From positions 558,001 to 622,000 of the forward strand of contig NW_026570277.1 in NCBI RefSeq assembly GCF_019649055.1: a DNA stretch of 64,000 nucleotides. Direction: 5' to 3'. The DNA comes from Paramacrobiotus metropolitanus. Taxonomy: Eukaryota > Tardigrada > Eutardigrada > Parachela > Macrobiotidae. The first letter of the stretch is position 1. Each line of letters starts with the position of its first letter. Under the pieces are notes generated by a model, which ran no database searches, had not been told where the DNA came from, and saw nothing but the letters and a program-made list of their open reading frames with translations. Shown here piece after piece: positions 8,066-18,900 of this stretch. A program made the position numbers and the translations under genes.

Positions 8066-10405
8066 CTAAACCCTTATGGGCCCTTATTTTGGAACAATTC
8101 GACGATTTATTAGTCGAGATTCTCTTGCTCACGGCTATCATTTCCTTTGTAAGTACCCTGATTAATATTGCTATTTAAATTTGACAAAATTGTTCTAACT
8201 GTTCTGCAACCGAATTCGATATTAATACAGCGAGAGATTTTCTCGTTGAGTTTTTATTTGATTAATGACGGTTGATTCAGTCGGTTTCCGCATGGCAGAT
8301 GGTGATACATGATTGATATATGCTGCCATGTGATGTATTTCATTTGATTTCCGCTATTGTGAGTTTTTATATAATTTTCATTAGAATTGTTGCTTTGGAA
8401 TCGCAATTCAATTACATGATTCCTGTTTGTACAGGTTCTCGCCCTTTTTGAAGAACATGCTGAACGAGTAACGGCATTTGTGGAGGCCTTCGTGATTTTG
8501 CTTATTCTTATTGCTAATGCAGTCGTCGGAGTGTGACAGGTAAGAAAACCATTAGTATTTTGCCAAAAAATTCTTTTTCAATTTTTTACTGATTGGAAAT
8601 TAATGTTAATTTCGCAGTTCATTTTTGTTTCAATATTTTACGGGTTTTCAGTATTGTGAGATTAATGAGTTTGTCTCATTGATAATTTGGCGGTGCTACA
8701 TTCGAAAATTAGGACATTCCAGGCCGATTTTCAATCGTCGCCTTGAACCTTGATTTTTGTTCCACGGCAGTCAAAGTTGCGCGCATCAGCACGATATGGG
8801 GTGTTGTTCCGATTTAGAACGCGGGATCATAGGAGGAATGCGCGAGTCTGAGAATGTTTAATGAGAAAGAAGAAACGCTATTAATAAATTCAGGAGTGAT
8901 AAGTAATAGAATGTCAGAATGTGTGTGTACAGAGTGCTGTAGTACATAGCTTGTATGGTGTGCTGTTGCTGCTGCTGGTGTGTGTTATAAATGACATTTT
9001 CCTCTTCAGGAGTGATGTAACGCCTTGTCTAAACAAGTAGTTTGTCGCGAAATGCAGCAGAGAGTCTGCGCTCGGCTTGGAGCTGTGAGAACTTGCATGG
9101 AAGAATGCAGCGAGGGTTCGTTACGGCGCTGTGCCTGTAGAGAAAGGCATAATTATGCGGTGATCGCTCAAGAAGGCGAAAATATGCGGCTAGAAGTAAA
9201 GGAGTTAGCAGCGTAGCATCCGTGTACGTAGGTTTAGGTATTTTTTTCGACGAAGAGTTGAGGAGAACGAGAGACTTCTTAATAAACTCTTTAATGTTTA
9301 TAGAAACTAAAAATTTTTTGAAGCGGTGAATAATTGCGTGTACATGAAGGCATTTTCAAGGTGGAACGCTGTGTGTGAGGATGTAGAATTTCGCGTTTGC
9401 TGCGTTGGAAGAGCCCGACGTTACGTTATTTGCGATTAACTTGTTTTTTATGGCTCTAAGAAATAAATACTCGGAATCAGTATTTCGCAAATTTTGAATG
9501 CTGGCCTGTGTGAAAGAATTTCCCATTCTTTTTATTTTATGTTTTCAACGCAGATACATACTTGTTATACATCGCTTACAGGTACATGCCTTACGTCGCA
9601 GTTTTGTTGATATTCTACTTTTTGTAACTTAATAAATTTGGCGGGGAATTTTTAACTGGGTGACAAAGTAGCTGGCATGAGAAAACAGCAAAAATGAATA
9701 ATGGTCTTGATGTGATCCGAACAATTAGCTACAGTAGCTGTCTGTTAATTGAGCACTATTAACGTGCGAGTATTTTTAGATGTTAATATAATTAGTTGTG
9801 CGATAAAGCATTAGTTTGTGCTGATCGCAAAATGCCTTCATGCTTTTTGCCGGTTGTACATGGGCTGACATTGACAATGCGCGCGCTACGAGCCGAGATC
9901 ATGTGCAGGCGATGTTATGCAACAATGTTTGCTTGTGGGAACGTTTAGAATTTCAAGATTGATAATTTCAAGGCGGTTTTATGGTATCACATAGGGTAAA
10001 TTTCAGTTCTAACCACCTGATACAGTTGTTGCACAAATGGTTTCAACATTTACATTAGCGTAAAATAGGGTGGTATTTTGAAAATGTCTGTGCGATTATC
10101 GTAGGAAGGGAACGCCGAAAGCGCCATTGAACCGCTGAAGGTGTATGAGCCAGAAACTGCCAATCATCTGATCAGATAAGCACGGTATCCAAAGAATACG
10201 AACCAACCAAATTGTACCGGGTGATTTGTTTGAAATCAGTGGTAAGTATGGCGATTTTTGTGAATTTGAATTCTATAATACTGATTTTAATTTGGCTGTG
10301 TTCTAAACAGTTATCGTGAGTTATATGTTGATTTTATTTTGGCTGTATTTTCAACAGTTGGTGACAAGATTCCCGCGGACATTTGTCTCACGAAAATTAT
10401 ATTGA
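8066..10405 (+). pseudogene. SERCA-type Ca2+-ATPase pseudogene, four exon remnants
   Basis: SERCA pumps Ca2+ into the endoplasmic reticulum; this matches its M1-M2 and early actuator region. Exon remnants: 8066-8148 (KPLWALILEQFDDLLVEI), 8435-8539 ([17 protein letters not shown], then [14 protein letters not shown]), 10105-10241 (NAESAIEPLKVYEPE, later RIRTNQIVPGDLFEIS) and 10358-10405 (VGDKIPADICLTKI). Introns with good donors and acceptors remain, so this is a genomic copy, not a retrocopy. Lesions: the Trp codon of the GVWQ motif is TGA at 8534-8536, a frameshift gives a stop at 10177-10179, and the pump's phosphorylation, nucleotide-binding and most membrane segments are absent. The intron between exons 2 and 3 is about 1.6 kb. 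Confidence 0.8.
8941..10080. other. Large intron of the SERCA pseudogene, no clear gene
   Basis: Contains a short CTG-rich run near 8966-8980 and a 63-codon open frame (9025-9216) with no recognisable domain. Nothing else supported. Confidence 0.3.
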
Positions 10406-10407
10406 CG

Positions 10408-12302
10408 ATGGCAGATCTCAAGAATATCAAAAGAAACGCGGAGGTATGTTCTATTTTACCTAGCTATTTTTTAGAATAGCTGTTTTAATTAGCACAAGTT
10501 ATTTACACATGTAAATGAATTAAATACAATTTGTGATTTCTCGCACTCGTGGGATAAACTGTCGATTGGCCTTTTGCAGATCTGAGTTCTCTGATCTAGA
10601 TTTATTTCAGTATAAAATGCTTAAACGTGCTTTCTATCTGATGTTCATGTCTTACAGCGTGCCCGCGACTCGTTTAAATGTATGGTACATCAGACGCCTG
10701 ACGGAGACGACTACAACATAACGCCGTGCTGTGGAAACATTATGTGCACGGCATGCTTTGCGATGCTAGTGCAGAGTGAATTAGATAAAAACAAGGACAA
10801 GAAAGCGGGAGAGAAGTTATTCCAACATCTGTGCCCCAGCTGTCGCAGGTACGTTAGTTTTATTAATTTAAGTTTAGTCCTATACTTCTCATTTTCTTGA
10901 TTCTTGCGTGTATGATTGTTTTCTTTTTTACGCGCAGCCCGAACTGGAAGGCGCTACGCAATCTCGGCTGGATAAAAGGAGCAGCTGATGACAGCGGCAA
11001 AACAGTGGACAGTATCCAGGCCGCAATCGCCGTTGGCGGTCGACCGCCATGCCTGGATGCTGATGCCCAAACCGTTCTTCCGATTACTGCACAGGCTCCT
11101 CAGTCGCACATGCTATTTTGTCGACACGTGTCTGAATTGGTGTTCCCTCTTTTGGACGAGCGCGCTGTCCAAAACGGATACATATTGCTGACGGGAGTTG
11201 AACTACGACTACTTTACCTGCTGGACCTTGCCGCCGCGGATTACGCTTTCTATAAGCAAGTTCACTGCAGTATAAATTTAAAATCATAATTTTAGCAGGC
11301 TTTTAATTATTTGTTTTTTGTAGATCGGAGAAGAATTACTTGGAAGCAACTGGAACACAGTATTACAAATTGTTCTAGAGCAATGAAGCGACGATATTCG
11401 AGTACGGCAATCTGGCAAGGCTGATGGAGAAGCTCGGGACACCCTTAGAAGTCGTGAAGTCTGCGGCTCTTCCAGAATTCCTTTTTCCTCCATCGGTTTT
11501 GAAGAATAATAGAGATTCAACTGAATTTGTTATGCAGTGGGTTGGACCTTTTGCTGTTGAAGGAAAAACGGAGGTAGTATTTGGATGTCAACATCCATAA
11601 GCAAATTACTACCTCGCTGTACTTTTTTGTTACAGTATGTTACGATGTTATTCGAACGTTTTGGGTTGGCGTCCCTCCGCAAGCCAATTGCATTCAATAA
11701 ACCGCACGCTACAAAGGGCTCGTGCAAGCCTAAATGCGCGAAATGTCGGGTGAACGGCGCCATCAGAAACGAAGAAGAACATGCTTATAAAATGTGTGTA
11801 ATCAATTATTATACCTATTTAAAAAATATTTTAGTGCTTATTGCTATTTATTATTCCAGGGAAGCGGATTTGCCGTACCGGATCATGTGCGCTTTGTGCG
11901 GTATTGATATCGAGTGGAATGAGATGCAGTATCATGTCCGAACAGTACATAAGGTGGGTGTACTGTGCCCCGATAAAATCGACTTTATTTACGGTGTATA
12001 AAATGTAGGTCAACCTACAGTGTTTTATTTTCTAGGACGCCACCTGGAATGTGTGCCGATGCTGGGCTCCTCTCGCTGGCCAGTATGCGCCGAGCACGCC
12101 GCACGGAGTGAGCTGTCCGCTGCGAACATTTCCCCTGATGACTGGCAAGCGCGGGGAACGATACCGGCACAAACCGTTCCCGCCGACCATAGAGAAACGC
12201 CCCGAGCCGACATTTCCGGACAAAAAAGAAACTGTTCGCGTGAATCTCGGGCTTGTTGTCCGAGAAGGTCGCGCTTGGTGGCAACTAACGTGGCCTTTAT
12301 GA
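10408..12302 (+). CDS. RING and C2H2 zinc-finger protein, seven exons (hairpin-tagged)
   Basis: Exons 10408-10443, 10658-10848, 10938-11259, 11379-11573, 11636-11793, 11860-11953 and 12036-12302 join in frame to 420 aa. N-terminal RING-like cluster: C20, then TPCCGNIMCTACF and CPSC near residues 71-74, spacing typical of ubiquitin-ligase RINGs though not a perfect C3HC4. C-terminal part: KPKCAKC, then C-x2-C-x11-H-x4-H (CALCGIDIEWNEMQYHVRTV plus H), then a basic proline-rich tail. Function beyond zinc binding is not known to me. Exon 1 lies directly after the last SERCA remnant. It carries four hairpins: one in exon 3, one in each of introns 4 and 6, one just after the stop. That links it to the transposase and lysine-rich genes. 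Weak points: the short first exon and the weak donor GTTCAC after 11259. Confidence 0.6.
11033..11050 (+). repeat. Covarying hairpin 8 (NNN = GCG)
   Basis: TTGGCGGTCGACCGCCAT in exon 3 of the RING gene. The inner 16 bp are a perfect palindrome; arms GCG/CGC pair. Confidence 0.85.
11571..11613 (+). repeat. Hairpin spanning the 5' splice site of RING-gene intron 4
   Basis: Outer arms GAGGTAGTA (11571-11579) and TACTACCTC (11605-11613) are exact reverse complements and enclose hairpin 9 (TTGGATG-TCAA-CATCCAT). The left outer arm is the end of exon 4 plus the intron donor (GAG/GTAGTA). Confidence 0.75.
11581..11598 (+). repeat. Covarying hairpin 9 (NNN = GAT), loop TCAA
   Basis: TTGGATGTCAACATCCAT in intron 4 of the RING gene. 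Arms GAT/ATC pair. The centre is TCAA, which breaks the DNA palindrome but would lie in the loop of a hairpin. Confidence 0.8.
12003..12020 (+). repeat. Covarying hairpin 10 (NNN = TAG), loop TCAA
   Basis: ATGTAGGTCAACCTACAG in intron 6 of the RING gene, 14 bases before the acceptor TTTTCTAG. Arms TAG/CTA pair; loop TCAA. Confidence 0.8.
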
Positions 12303-12303
12303 A

Positions 12304-12321
12304 GTGTCGGTCGACCGACAG
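12304..12321 (+). repeat. Covarying hairpin 11 (NNN = TCG), 3' UTR
   Basis: GTGTCGGTCGACCGACAG, beginning one base after the RING gene stop (12300-12302). The inner 16 bp are palindromic; arms TCG/CGA pair. Confidence 0.85.
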
Positions 12322-12699
12322 ATTGCTGTTCTTGCCATTACTTTGCTTTTTCGTTGTATTTCTGTTTTTGTTTGGCAAAAAAACTGTTCTTGACGGGCGA
12401 TTTTGTTTGATCTTGTTTTTTTTAATGGGAAACGATGGATTAACATGTTATTTTTGATTGGGAAACCACGGATTAACAGTTTATGTAAATTTTGATTTGG
12501 CGTATAACGTGGATACAGATTTCATGTTGATATAAATCACTGTTCTATTCTGCTGCCCAAATCTCGCCGTTAATATAGTTTATGATGAACTGTTTAACAC
12601 CTGAGGCATTTTGATGTAGTTTCGAAAATACTTTTTGACGAGGGGGTGAGTCTGCAGCCTCGTAATTTTCATGAGTAGCTTAGCCGCAATAAGACATCG

Positions 12700-13170
12700 T
12701 GCTGCCTTTTCACTTGACACCCACCGTTTGCGTCACGGGCAACTGATCTGAATTCACTTTTAGCAGCAGCAGCAGGCAGCACTCTGGGAAGCGGTTTAAT
12801 TACGGTATGGCAGATATGCAAAAACTCCTGGCCTACGGATTAATTCCTCGGAAAATGTCATGCGGCCGAAGAAACGATCAATCGCTTATCGATAATCCCT
12901 GCCTCATATATGAATTCATATTCTAACGACAAGCAATGCTTTTTTCTTAACCTTGTCTATTCGTTTTTGCATCTCGTAAAGATGATATACATTATTTATG
13001 GTCGCGAAGAAGATACATGCACTTATAATTGTGAGATCTCCAAGGACCCGCGTTATGTCGGTTTTCTACGCCACTGATCTGATCTACTAATCGAAAACAA
13101 TTCCGGGATCACCGTGTGGTGTTCGAATGTCACAAGTCACGGTCGACAAATAATCCCAGTGACTGCAACT
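12700..13170 (-). pseudogene. Decayed paralog of the 21.4-21.9 kb sequence
   Basis: Words in the same order and strand as 21380-21870: GTTTGCGTCAC, GCAAAAACTCC, GGATTAATTCCTCG and AATTCCGGGATCA. Read on the minus strand it gives broken peptides (for example MTFSEELI, EHHTVIPE) parallel to the better-preserved copy, with several stops. A GCAGCAGCAGCAGGCAGCA run lies at 12762-12780. Identity unknown. Confidence 0.5.
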
Positions 13171-13189
13171 TAGCATGTTGGCCTGAACA

Positions 13190-13840
13190 TCGTTTTTACA
13201 CCGAACCCAGCTTCCATCATGTTTTTGAAATTTTGAAAATGAATTTCAACAAATGAAAAACTTACTTTAAATTTGGGGACAATGTTGTAAACCTGGTTCG
13301 GTATCCGGGCTCGTTAAAACCGATCCTTATGCTAATGTGCGTTTTAGCGTAAAATTTGGTTCATAATGAGACGGGACATCTGAATGAGTTTAAACTTTTG
13401 TAATTTCCACACAGCCATTACCGGATCTTGCGCGCATAAACGGCTTTCACGCCAATGTATAATCTATCATTTTTTTCGCTACTTCGATTTAAACATTATT
13501 TGAACGGCCATTTTAATTAGTTTTACAAAGTTACACTGTTTTTATAAAGATACACAATTTCTTTTAAAGTTAAAATAAATATGAGAATTATTAGAATTTA
13601 TTTTAAAATTCGGGAAATCAATTCGGAAAGAAAAATGCAAGAACCGTGGTTCGGCGTAAAAACGATCCTCATGTATATGTGCATTTCCATGCAAAATTTG
13701 GAGAAGATCGATTGAGAGACTTTCGGTACACCGGAATGCATTTAAACTTTTTTGAACTTTTCTTGCAGCCATAACTCCCGTAGCGGATGTTATACGCACA
13801 AACGGTTTTCAGGCTTACGTATGCAAATCCTCTCGCTATA
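13190..13840. repeat. Two copies of a dispersed repeat (family with 14868-15230)
   Basis: Copies near 13200-13475 and 13560-13840 share a block of T-rich sequence, then GCCATwACyCCsG, then CGGATsTTrCGCGCAwAAACGG-like sequence. A third copy ends at about 15230. No coding potential seen. Confidence 0.6.
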
Positions 13841-14021
13841 GAATTTTGTAAAACACAGCAAGAAAGTGAATTTCGTCCATGTACAAGTACACGAATTTGA
13901 TACCATGAGTCAGGCCACTTCCCTTAAATAAGTGAATACGACTTATACGAGTAGAAACAGACACAGAAATTTACGGTAAAATTAATCCCATCAATGTGCC
14001 AGTTCAGTAGACCGTTATTTA

Positions 14022-14222
14022 AATTGTTTAATTTAGATTTAATTGTATATTTTAGTTATAATTTTCTTACAGAAGTACTACTTATGAAAACCTATATAGG
14101 TTTTCTATATATAATTTTCTTACAGAATTACTACTTATGAAAACCTATATAGGTTTTCATAAGTAGTAATTCTGTAAGAAAATTATAACTAAAATATACA
14201 ATTAAATTTAAATTAAACAATT
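14022..14222. repeat. Large AT-rich palindrome
   Basis: A near-perfect palindrome centred on CCTATATAGG near 14148. The inner arms (about 14110-14147 and 14149-14186) include ACAGAATTACTACTTATGAA and its complement. The outer left part (14041-14106) is a second copy of the left arm, so the whole reads arm, partial arm, inverted arm. MITE-like fold-back; no target duplication identified. Confidence 0.8.
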
Positions 14223-14867
14223 ATAGATATTAACTGGTAACATAGTACTCTGTACTTGCTATGTACAGCAAATTTCGCAGTACTTGCGCCTTGCGGTAGG
14301 TATTTTCGTTGAGAAATTGTGGGTTAAGTGAATATACTATAGTTGTTAGTGCAGTACCATGAAGTACTTGAAAGTCACCGTAAGAAGAAGACGTGAGAAT
14401 CTCTGTAGTGTTTTTTTCCATGAAGATTTTTGTATTAAGGTAATGCCATTCCTGTGTAATATAGCCACGTGAGAATTTCTGTAGCACTGCCAAGGCTATT
14501 TGCGTTCCTTTTCGGAATGGATCCTGGAACGGCCACTTTTGAGCAGGGTCTGATGCGAAATTGCGGACACACTTGGTGGCCGCTAATGAAGCATGTAACC
14601 GACATCATTTCCACTTGCATCAAGCCGCGTAGAAAACCTCTGAGTCGTAAAACAAAGTATCTGTAACTATTTCTATGAGTAGATTATGGCACATGAAAAA
14701 TATGTCAGAAACCGGTCGAAAAACCTGTTGTGGTTGAATAAGACCTGGAAAATTATAAATGTTACGACTAAAATTCGAAATCATAAAAAATTGAATTATT
14801 GCCGTGCACACAGCTAACACCCGTGTTTCCCCGTGCACACAGCATCGACCAAAGTTTACATGCAATG

Positions 14868-15230
14868 GTGTGCACGAAAAGTCTGGTTATGATCCGATCT
14901 CCTTGAAACTTTGCTATAAAAGACACATGGCCATAAAGTCAAAAGTGAACCAATATCAGATTTATAGAATTTTTTTCCGATTTTAAAATGAATTTCAAAA
15001 AGTTGAAAATTCATTTTAAATTATGGAAAACTGTTAGGAACTTGAAATTGGTTCACTATCGACTTTAGGGCCATGTGTCTTTTATAGCAAAGTTTCAAGA
15101 AGATAGGCTGATAACCAGACTTTTGGTACCCAACAATGCAATTAAACTTTTCACCATTTTAGTACGCCATATCTCGGCAACCGGATGTTGCGTGCGCAAA
15201 TGGTTCCAGAACAATGTTTACAAATTGTTA
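14868..15230. repeat. Fold-back repeat element
   Basis: Arms of about 80 bp (around 14872-14955 and 15048-15128) are inverted copies; CTTTGCTATAAAAGACACAT on the left is matched by its complement on the right. They are separated by about 90 bp and followed by the dispersed-repeat block seen at 13.2-13.8 kb. Confidence 0.7.
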
Positions 15231-15239
15231 AGCTTTAGA

Positions 15240-15975
15240 ATGATCTAAAGTATTGCAAAAAAGAGATTCGGACTACGCGAAAGCGAAAGTTTTAGTGCAT
15301 GTATCCCATTTTTGACACTATGTACCGGGCTATTTTTTTTAAGTGGGTCCCTTGTTCCTGGATCGCTACAAACATGCAGTGTCATGGAAATCTCGCGTAA
15401 TCTACGCCTCACATTGTAGCAGGATCTATTGCTGCCCGTATTCAAAAGAACCGGAAGACAACTATTGGTACAGACTGCTTTCGGCAGGCGTATGGCGCAC
15501 AAAACGACAACATACGAGTACAATGTGCATTGTACGGTGACGTACATACATATATCTGAGGGCTGAGGTCACTTCCATGATTTTGTCCAGTGGATGCACT
15601 GGTCTGTACTGAAGCAGAACACCAAAATACATACTTCCGATTTCAAACTAAGCAAAACTCTCAAAAAATGGAATCCGCCTTTATTATTATCGGAGGATTC
15701 ACAACAAACGCGAACATCAGCAGAAGCAGCATAAAAAACACCAAACATGCAAACTACTGTAGAGCCCGAATCCACACTAGGTATGGCGCTTTAAAACCGT
15801 ATGCACGAGTTCACAGGTACACTGAGAATAAAATAATTATTATGTAGCAAACAGAATGACTCAATATAAATCAATTCAGATTGTGAAGAGATCATAAAAA
15901 TCCGATACGTTGAAAAAAAATTTTATAAACTGCGGAAACTGAGTGTTCCGACAAAAACGTTAAATCTTAACCCGA
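15240..15975. other. No recognised gene
   Basis: Short open frames on both strands without domains or paralogs in the window. This is the 3' flank of array gene A. Confidence 0.3.
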
Positions 15976-15978
15976 AAG

Positions 15979-18900
15979 TTATTTCGTCACATGCTCTTCT
16001 TCGAGTTTCAGCGCATCAGTCCAATCAAAAAACCGCTTGGTAGCGGCCTTTTCTTTGTCATGTTCAGCTTTATCATGGCGTCGTTTATCAAGGAGACTCT
16101 CCAGGAAGCGCCACTGCACCCACATACAAGCCACGCTCCACAACAGTAGGATACCGGCTACTTGCAAGCGTTCTGCTAGGACCAATTCCGTAACCGGGAA
16201 CGGCAGAAACAGCCAGACGAAAGCCTCTTTGAGGTACACAAAGCCAGCACCGAATATCCCAGCGAGTTCGCAGGTACAACGCCGTCCAATAAAAGCCGTT
16301 GGCTCGCGTACGACGCCACAGAGCGGACAATCCATTGGGCGGTCTCGTAACTCATACGGATCGGTGACCGTCGCATCGACAGAGTCGTCATTAACTTTAA
16401 TCCACTCGGAACACACTCTACATCCATCGCAAGAAACGTGATTTCGCGGGACCACTGTATCGACTCCCACCGTTTTCTTGCTGCCATCCCGCCGAGTTTC
16501 GGCGTTGTCCCTGTTAACAGTATCATGATTTGCTTATGCCAAGAGAAGAAAAATAAAATACACCTCGGCAGCCTTAAGTTTTAGGTTCGTGCCAAAAACA
16601 AATTTTCAGAGAACCCGGCTTGCAAAAAAAAGTGCAACATGCTTCGGGCTAGAGAACCGCTTCGGGTAAAGTGTTAGCGGTTGCTAGCTCGGAACGCTTT
16701 TGCCCGGGCTTGATATTCGTATTGTGAACTCGATTTCATATCTCAGAACTGGGAAAAATCAAAAATCAGTGCGCGACAGAAGCATGAAATGCTTTTTCTA
16801 CATGCATACGGCAGTTTTCCGCGCATGACAAATCTACCGTGGTGTTTCTACTCACTCTTCTTCGTCGGGCTCCGGTGCAACGGTTATCAGCCAATACAGT
16901 TTCAGGCCCACCCAGTGGGAACCGGCAATACAACAGCGCACAAACGGCCCCAGTATCGTGGCTATCGTGAGTAAGATCGGGCCGAGCAAGACGACGGCCA
17001 AGAGAGAGCCGCTCCATACTAGCCACACAAATCCGAAGAACCACGAGAACGGAGAGAGCCGTGCATGAATACCGTCATGCATATTTCCATGGCGGCTGTA
17101 ATCTAGCTCTACCCAGTAGGAAAGGATTGCCGTTATCCGTCCAAAACCCTAACAACATGCCGGAATGGGCAATACAATTACATGCAGCATTACAGCCGGA
17201 TGGGCATTACAATTTGCACTGCATAGCAACCGAATCATCTCTTCCATCTGTGATTTTTACCGTATCAGCAGCTGTGTTCGGGCATCCGGTACCGTAGTCC
17301 ACTACCCGACCAGTGGAATCCCATTCTCTGTTCCCGGGGAATCCCGCAAACAGTTTTAGCACACTGGTGGTGAAGATTACAGTGCTGCTGATCAAAATTA
17401 AAGATCGAAACTCAATCTGTTGCCGTGGCTGTGAACAGTTGCCAGCCGGTGTTGAAACAACTTCCGTCTGATCTTCGGGATCTTCCTTGGCACCTGGATG
17501 TTGTCTGACCAAGCTCACACTGGAAGAAAAAACTCTGAGCAACTCTACTAGGCATCTATTTTATCCTGTACATACAAACTATGTATATATTATGCAATAA
17601 GAATTTATAAGGTGGTTAACAGTCTAAAGATTCTCGGAAACGTTTTCTGGATTTTTATTTTCACTGCTATGCCCACAAACCAGACATATGCACTCAGCAG
17701 AATTGATATGATGTGAACTGTGAAGTGAACTTTTGAGCGCTTTTTTGTTAAGTTAGAGCGCGCTTTAAGAAATAATTTAAAATCGCTTCTAAGCCTTAAC
17801 TCTCAGTACTAAAATTCTGGTTCGATGATTCCGGGTTAAAAGTTGTAAGTCAACCAAGTTCATTGTCAAAACCAGGAAACAACGTTGTCTGACAGTCCAC
17901 TGTACCACAAAGTAGGAGAGAGACGTCACATGGCTCTCACAGACCTCAAACCATGTCTGCAGGAGGTGTTCTTAAATAGTGCAAATTGGACGGGAATTGC
18001 ACTTTTTTAATTCAATACCTTAACAAACTTGCGTCGCAGTAATTATGCACTACTGATCATGAGGCGCTTCGTACCGTAGCTTCTGGGTAATCCACTGCAG
18101 ATAAGTGACGTTTAACCACAATCCCCAAATCCTTCCCGCACTATACATGGCCAGTAATGGGAGCATAACAGCACAACAAGGTAGCACGGCTTGCACTCCA
18201 CAAGCGCTGATTATGGCCATGGCGACGCCTCCCGCCAACATCACTAACGGGAGCATGCCGACAACCAGCCAGAGGAATTCAAAGACCAATAACCCCGCAG
18301 CGAACATAACACCGAGGAAAATAAAAGGCAGAACGTTGAGAATGGACAGTGACCGCGGGGTATGCTGGTGGCAGAAACGCAGATGCCGCGACAATGGTAT
18401 GAGATTCCAGTGCCGGTTAACGATCAGCGAGCACATGACGGATACCGCTAGGAAAATGGCGGCAGACACGATGAGAAACGTTCCAAGGTATCCAAAATTC
18501 ACCGGTACAGTGACCGTGGAGATAGTATGCGAAGCATTCACACCCTGAGTGGTGATCGTCCCGGGTTCCGTCCAGGGTAATGCCACATGATCCCAAAGGC
18601 AGCCGCTGATGTTCTGGCCAAGCAACGAAATACCCGTATAAATACCGAAAAAACATTTTTTGTTATTTTACTCACTTCTTCATTATACTCACTATTTTCA
18701 TTGTTTTATTCGAGCACAACAGCGCAACAAAGTGTGCGCGGTTCCGTAAACTGGTGAACTTGTATTAACGGTTTATCAAGAAACCAGTTCTGTAACACAG
18801 TATACCGCCCGCGCAAACTAAATGCTTATAGCTATAGGAACCACGCAAAAAATTCGTAAATTTCATCAATTTCACGCAGTTTTTTTTGCGGAAACCATTA

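Noticed and set aside
9025-9216. 63-codon plus-strand open frame with regularly spaced Cys
   Set aside because: Lies in the large intron of the SERCA pseudogene, lacks a recognisable zinc motif and has no convincing splice context.
8066-10405. Functional Ca2+-ATPase gene
   Set aside because: TGA at a conserved Trp, a frameshift with a stop, and absence of the P and N domains.
11120-11125. GTCGAC in exon 3 of the RING gene near 11120
   Set aside because: Flanks do not pair (TATTTT versus ACGTGT), so it is not a member of the hairpin family. Other GTCGAC sites in the window (for example 7443, 13142, 25703, 45137, 48174, 56637, 58427, 60039, 62263) also lack paired arms.
12020-12457. Overlapping open frames on both strands around 12.0-12.45 kb
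   Set aside because: They are shadows of the GC-rich last exon of the RING gene.
16037-16441. 134-codon plus-strand open frame
   Set aside because: Antisense shadow of gene A exon 5, whose splice phases and paralogs support the minus strand.
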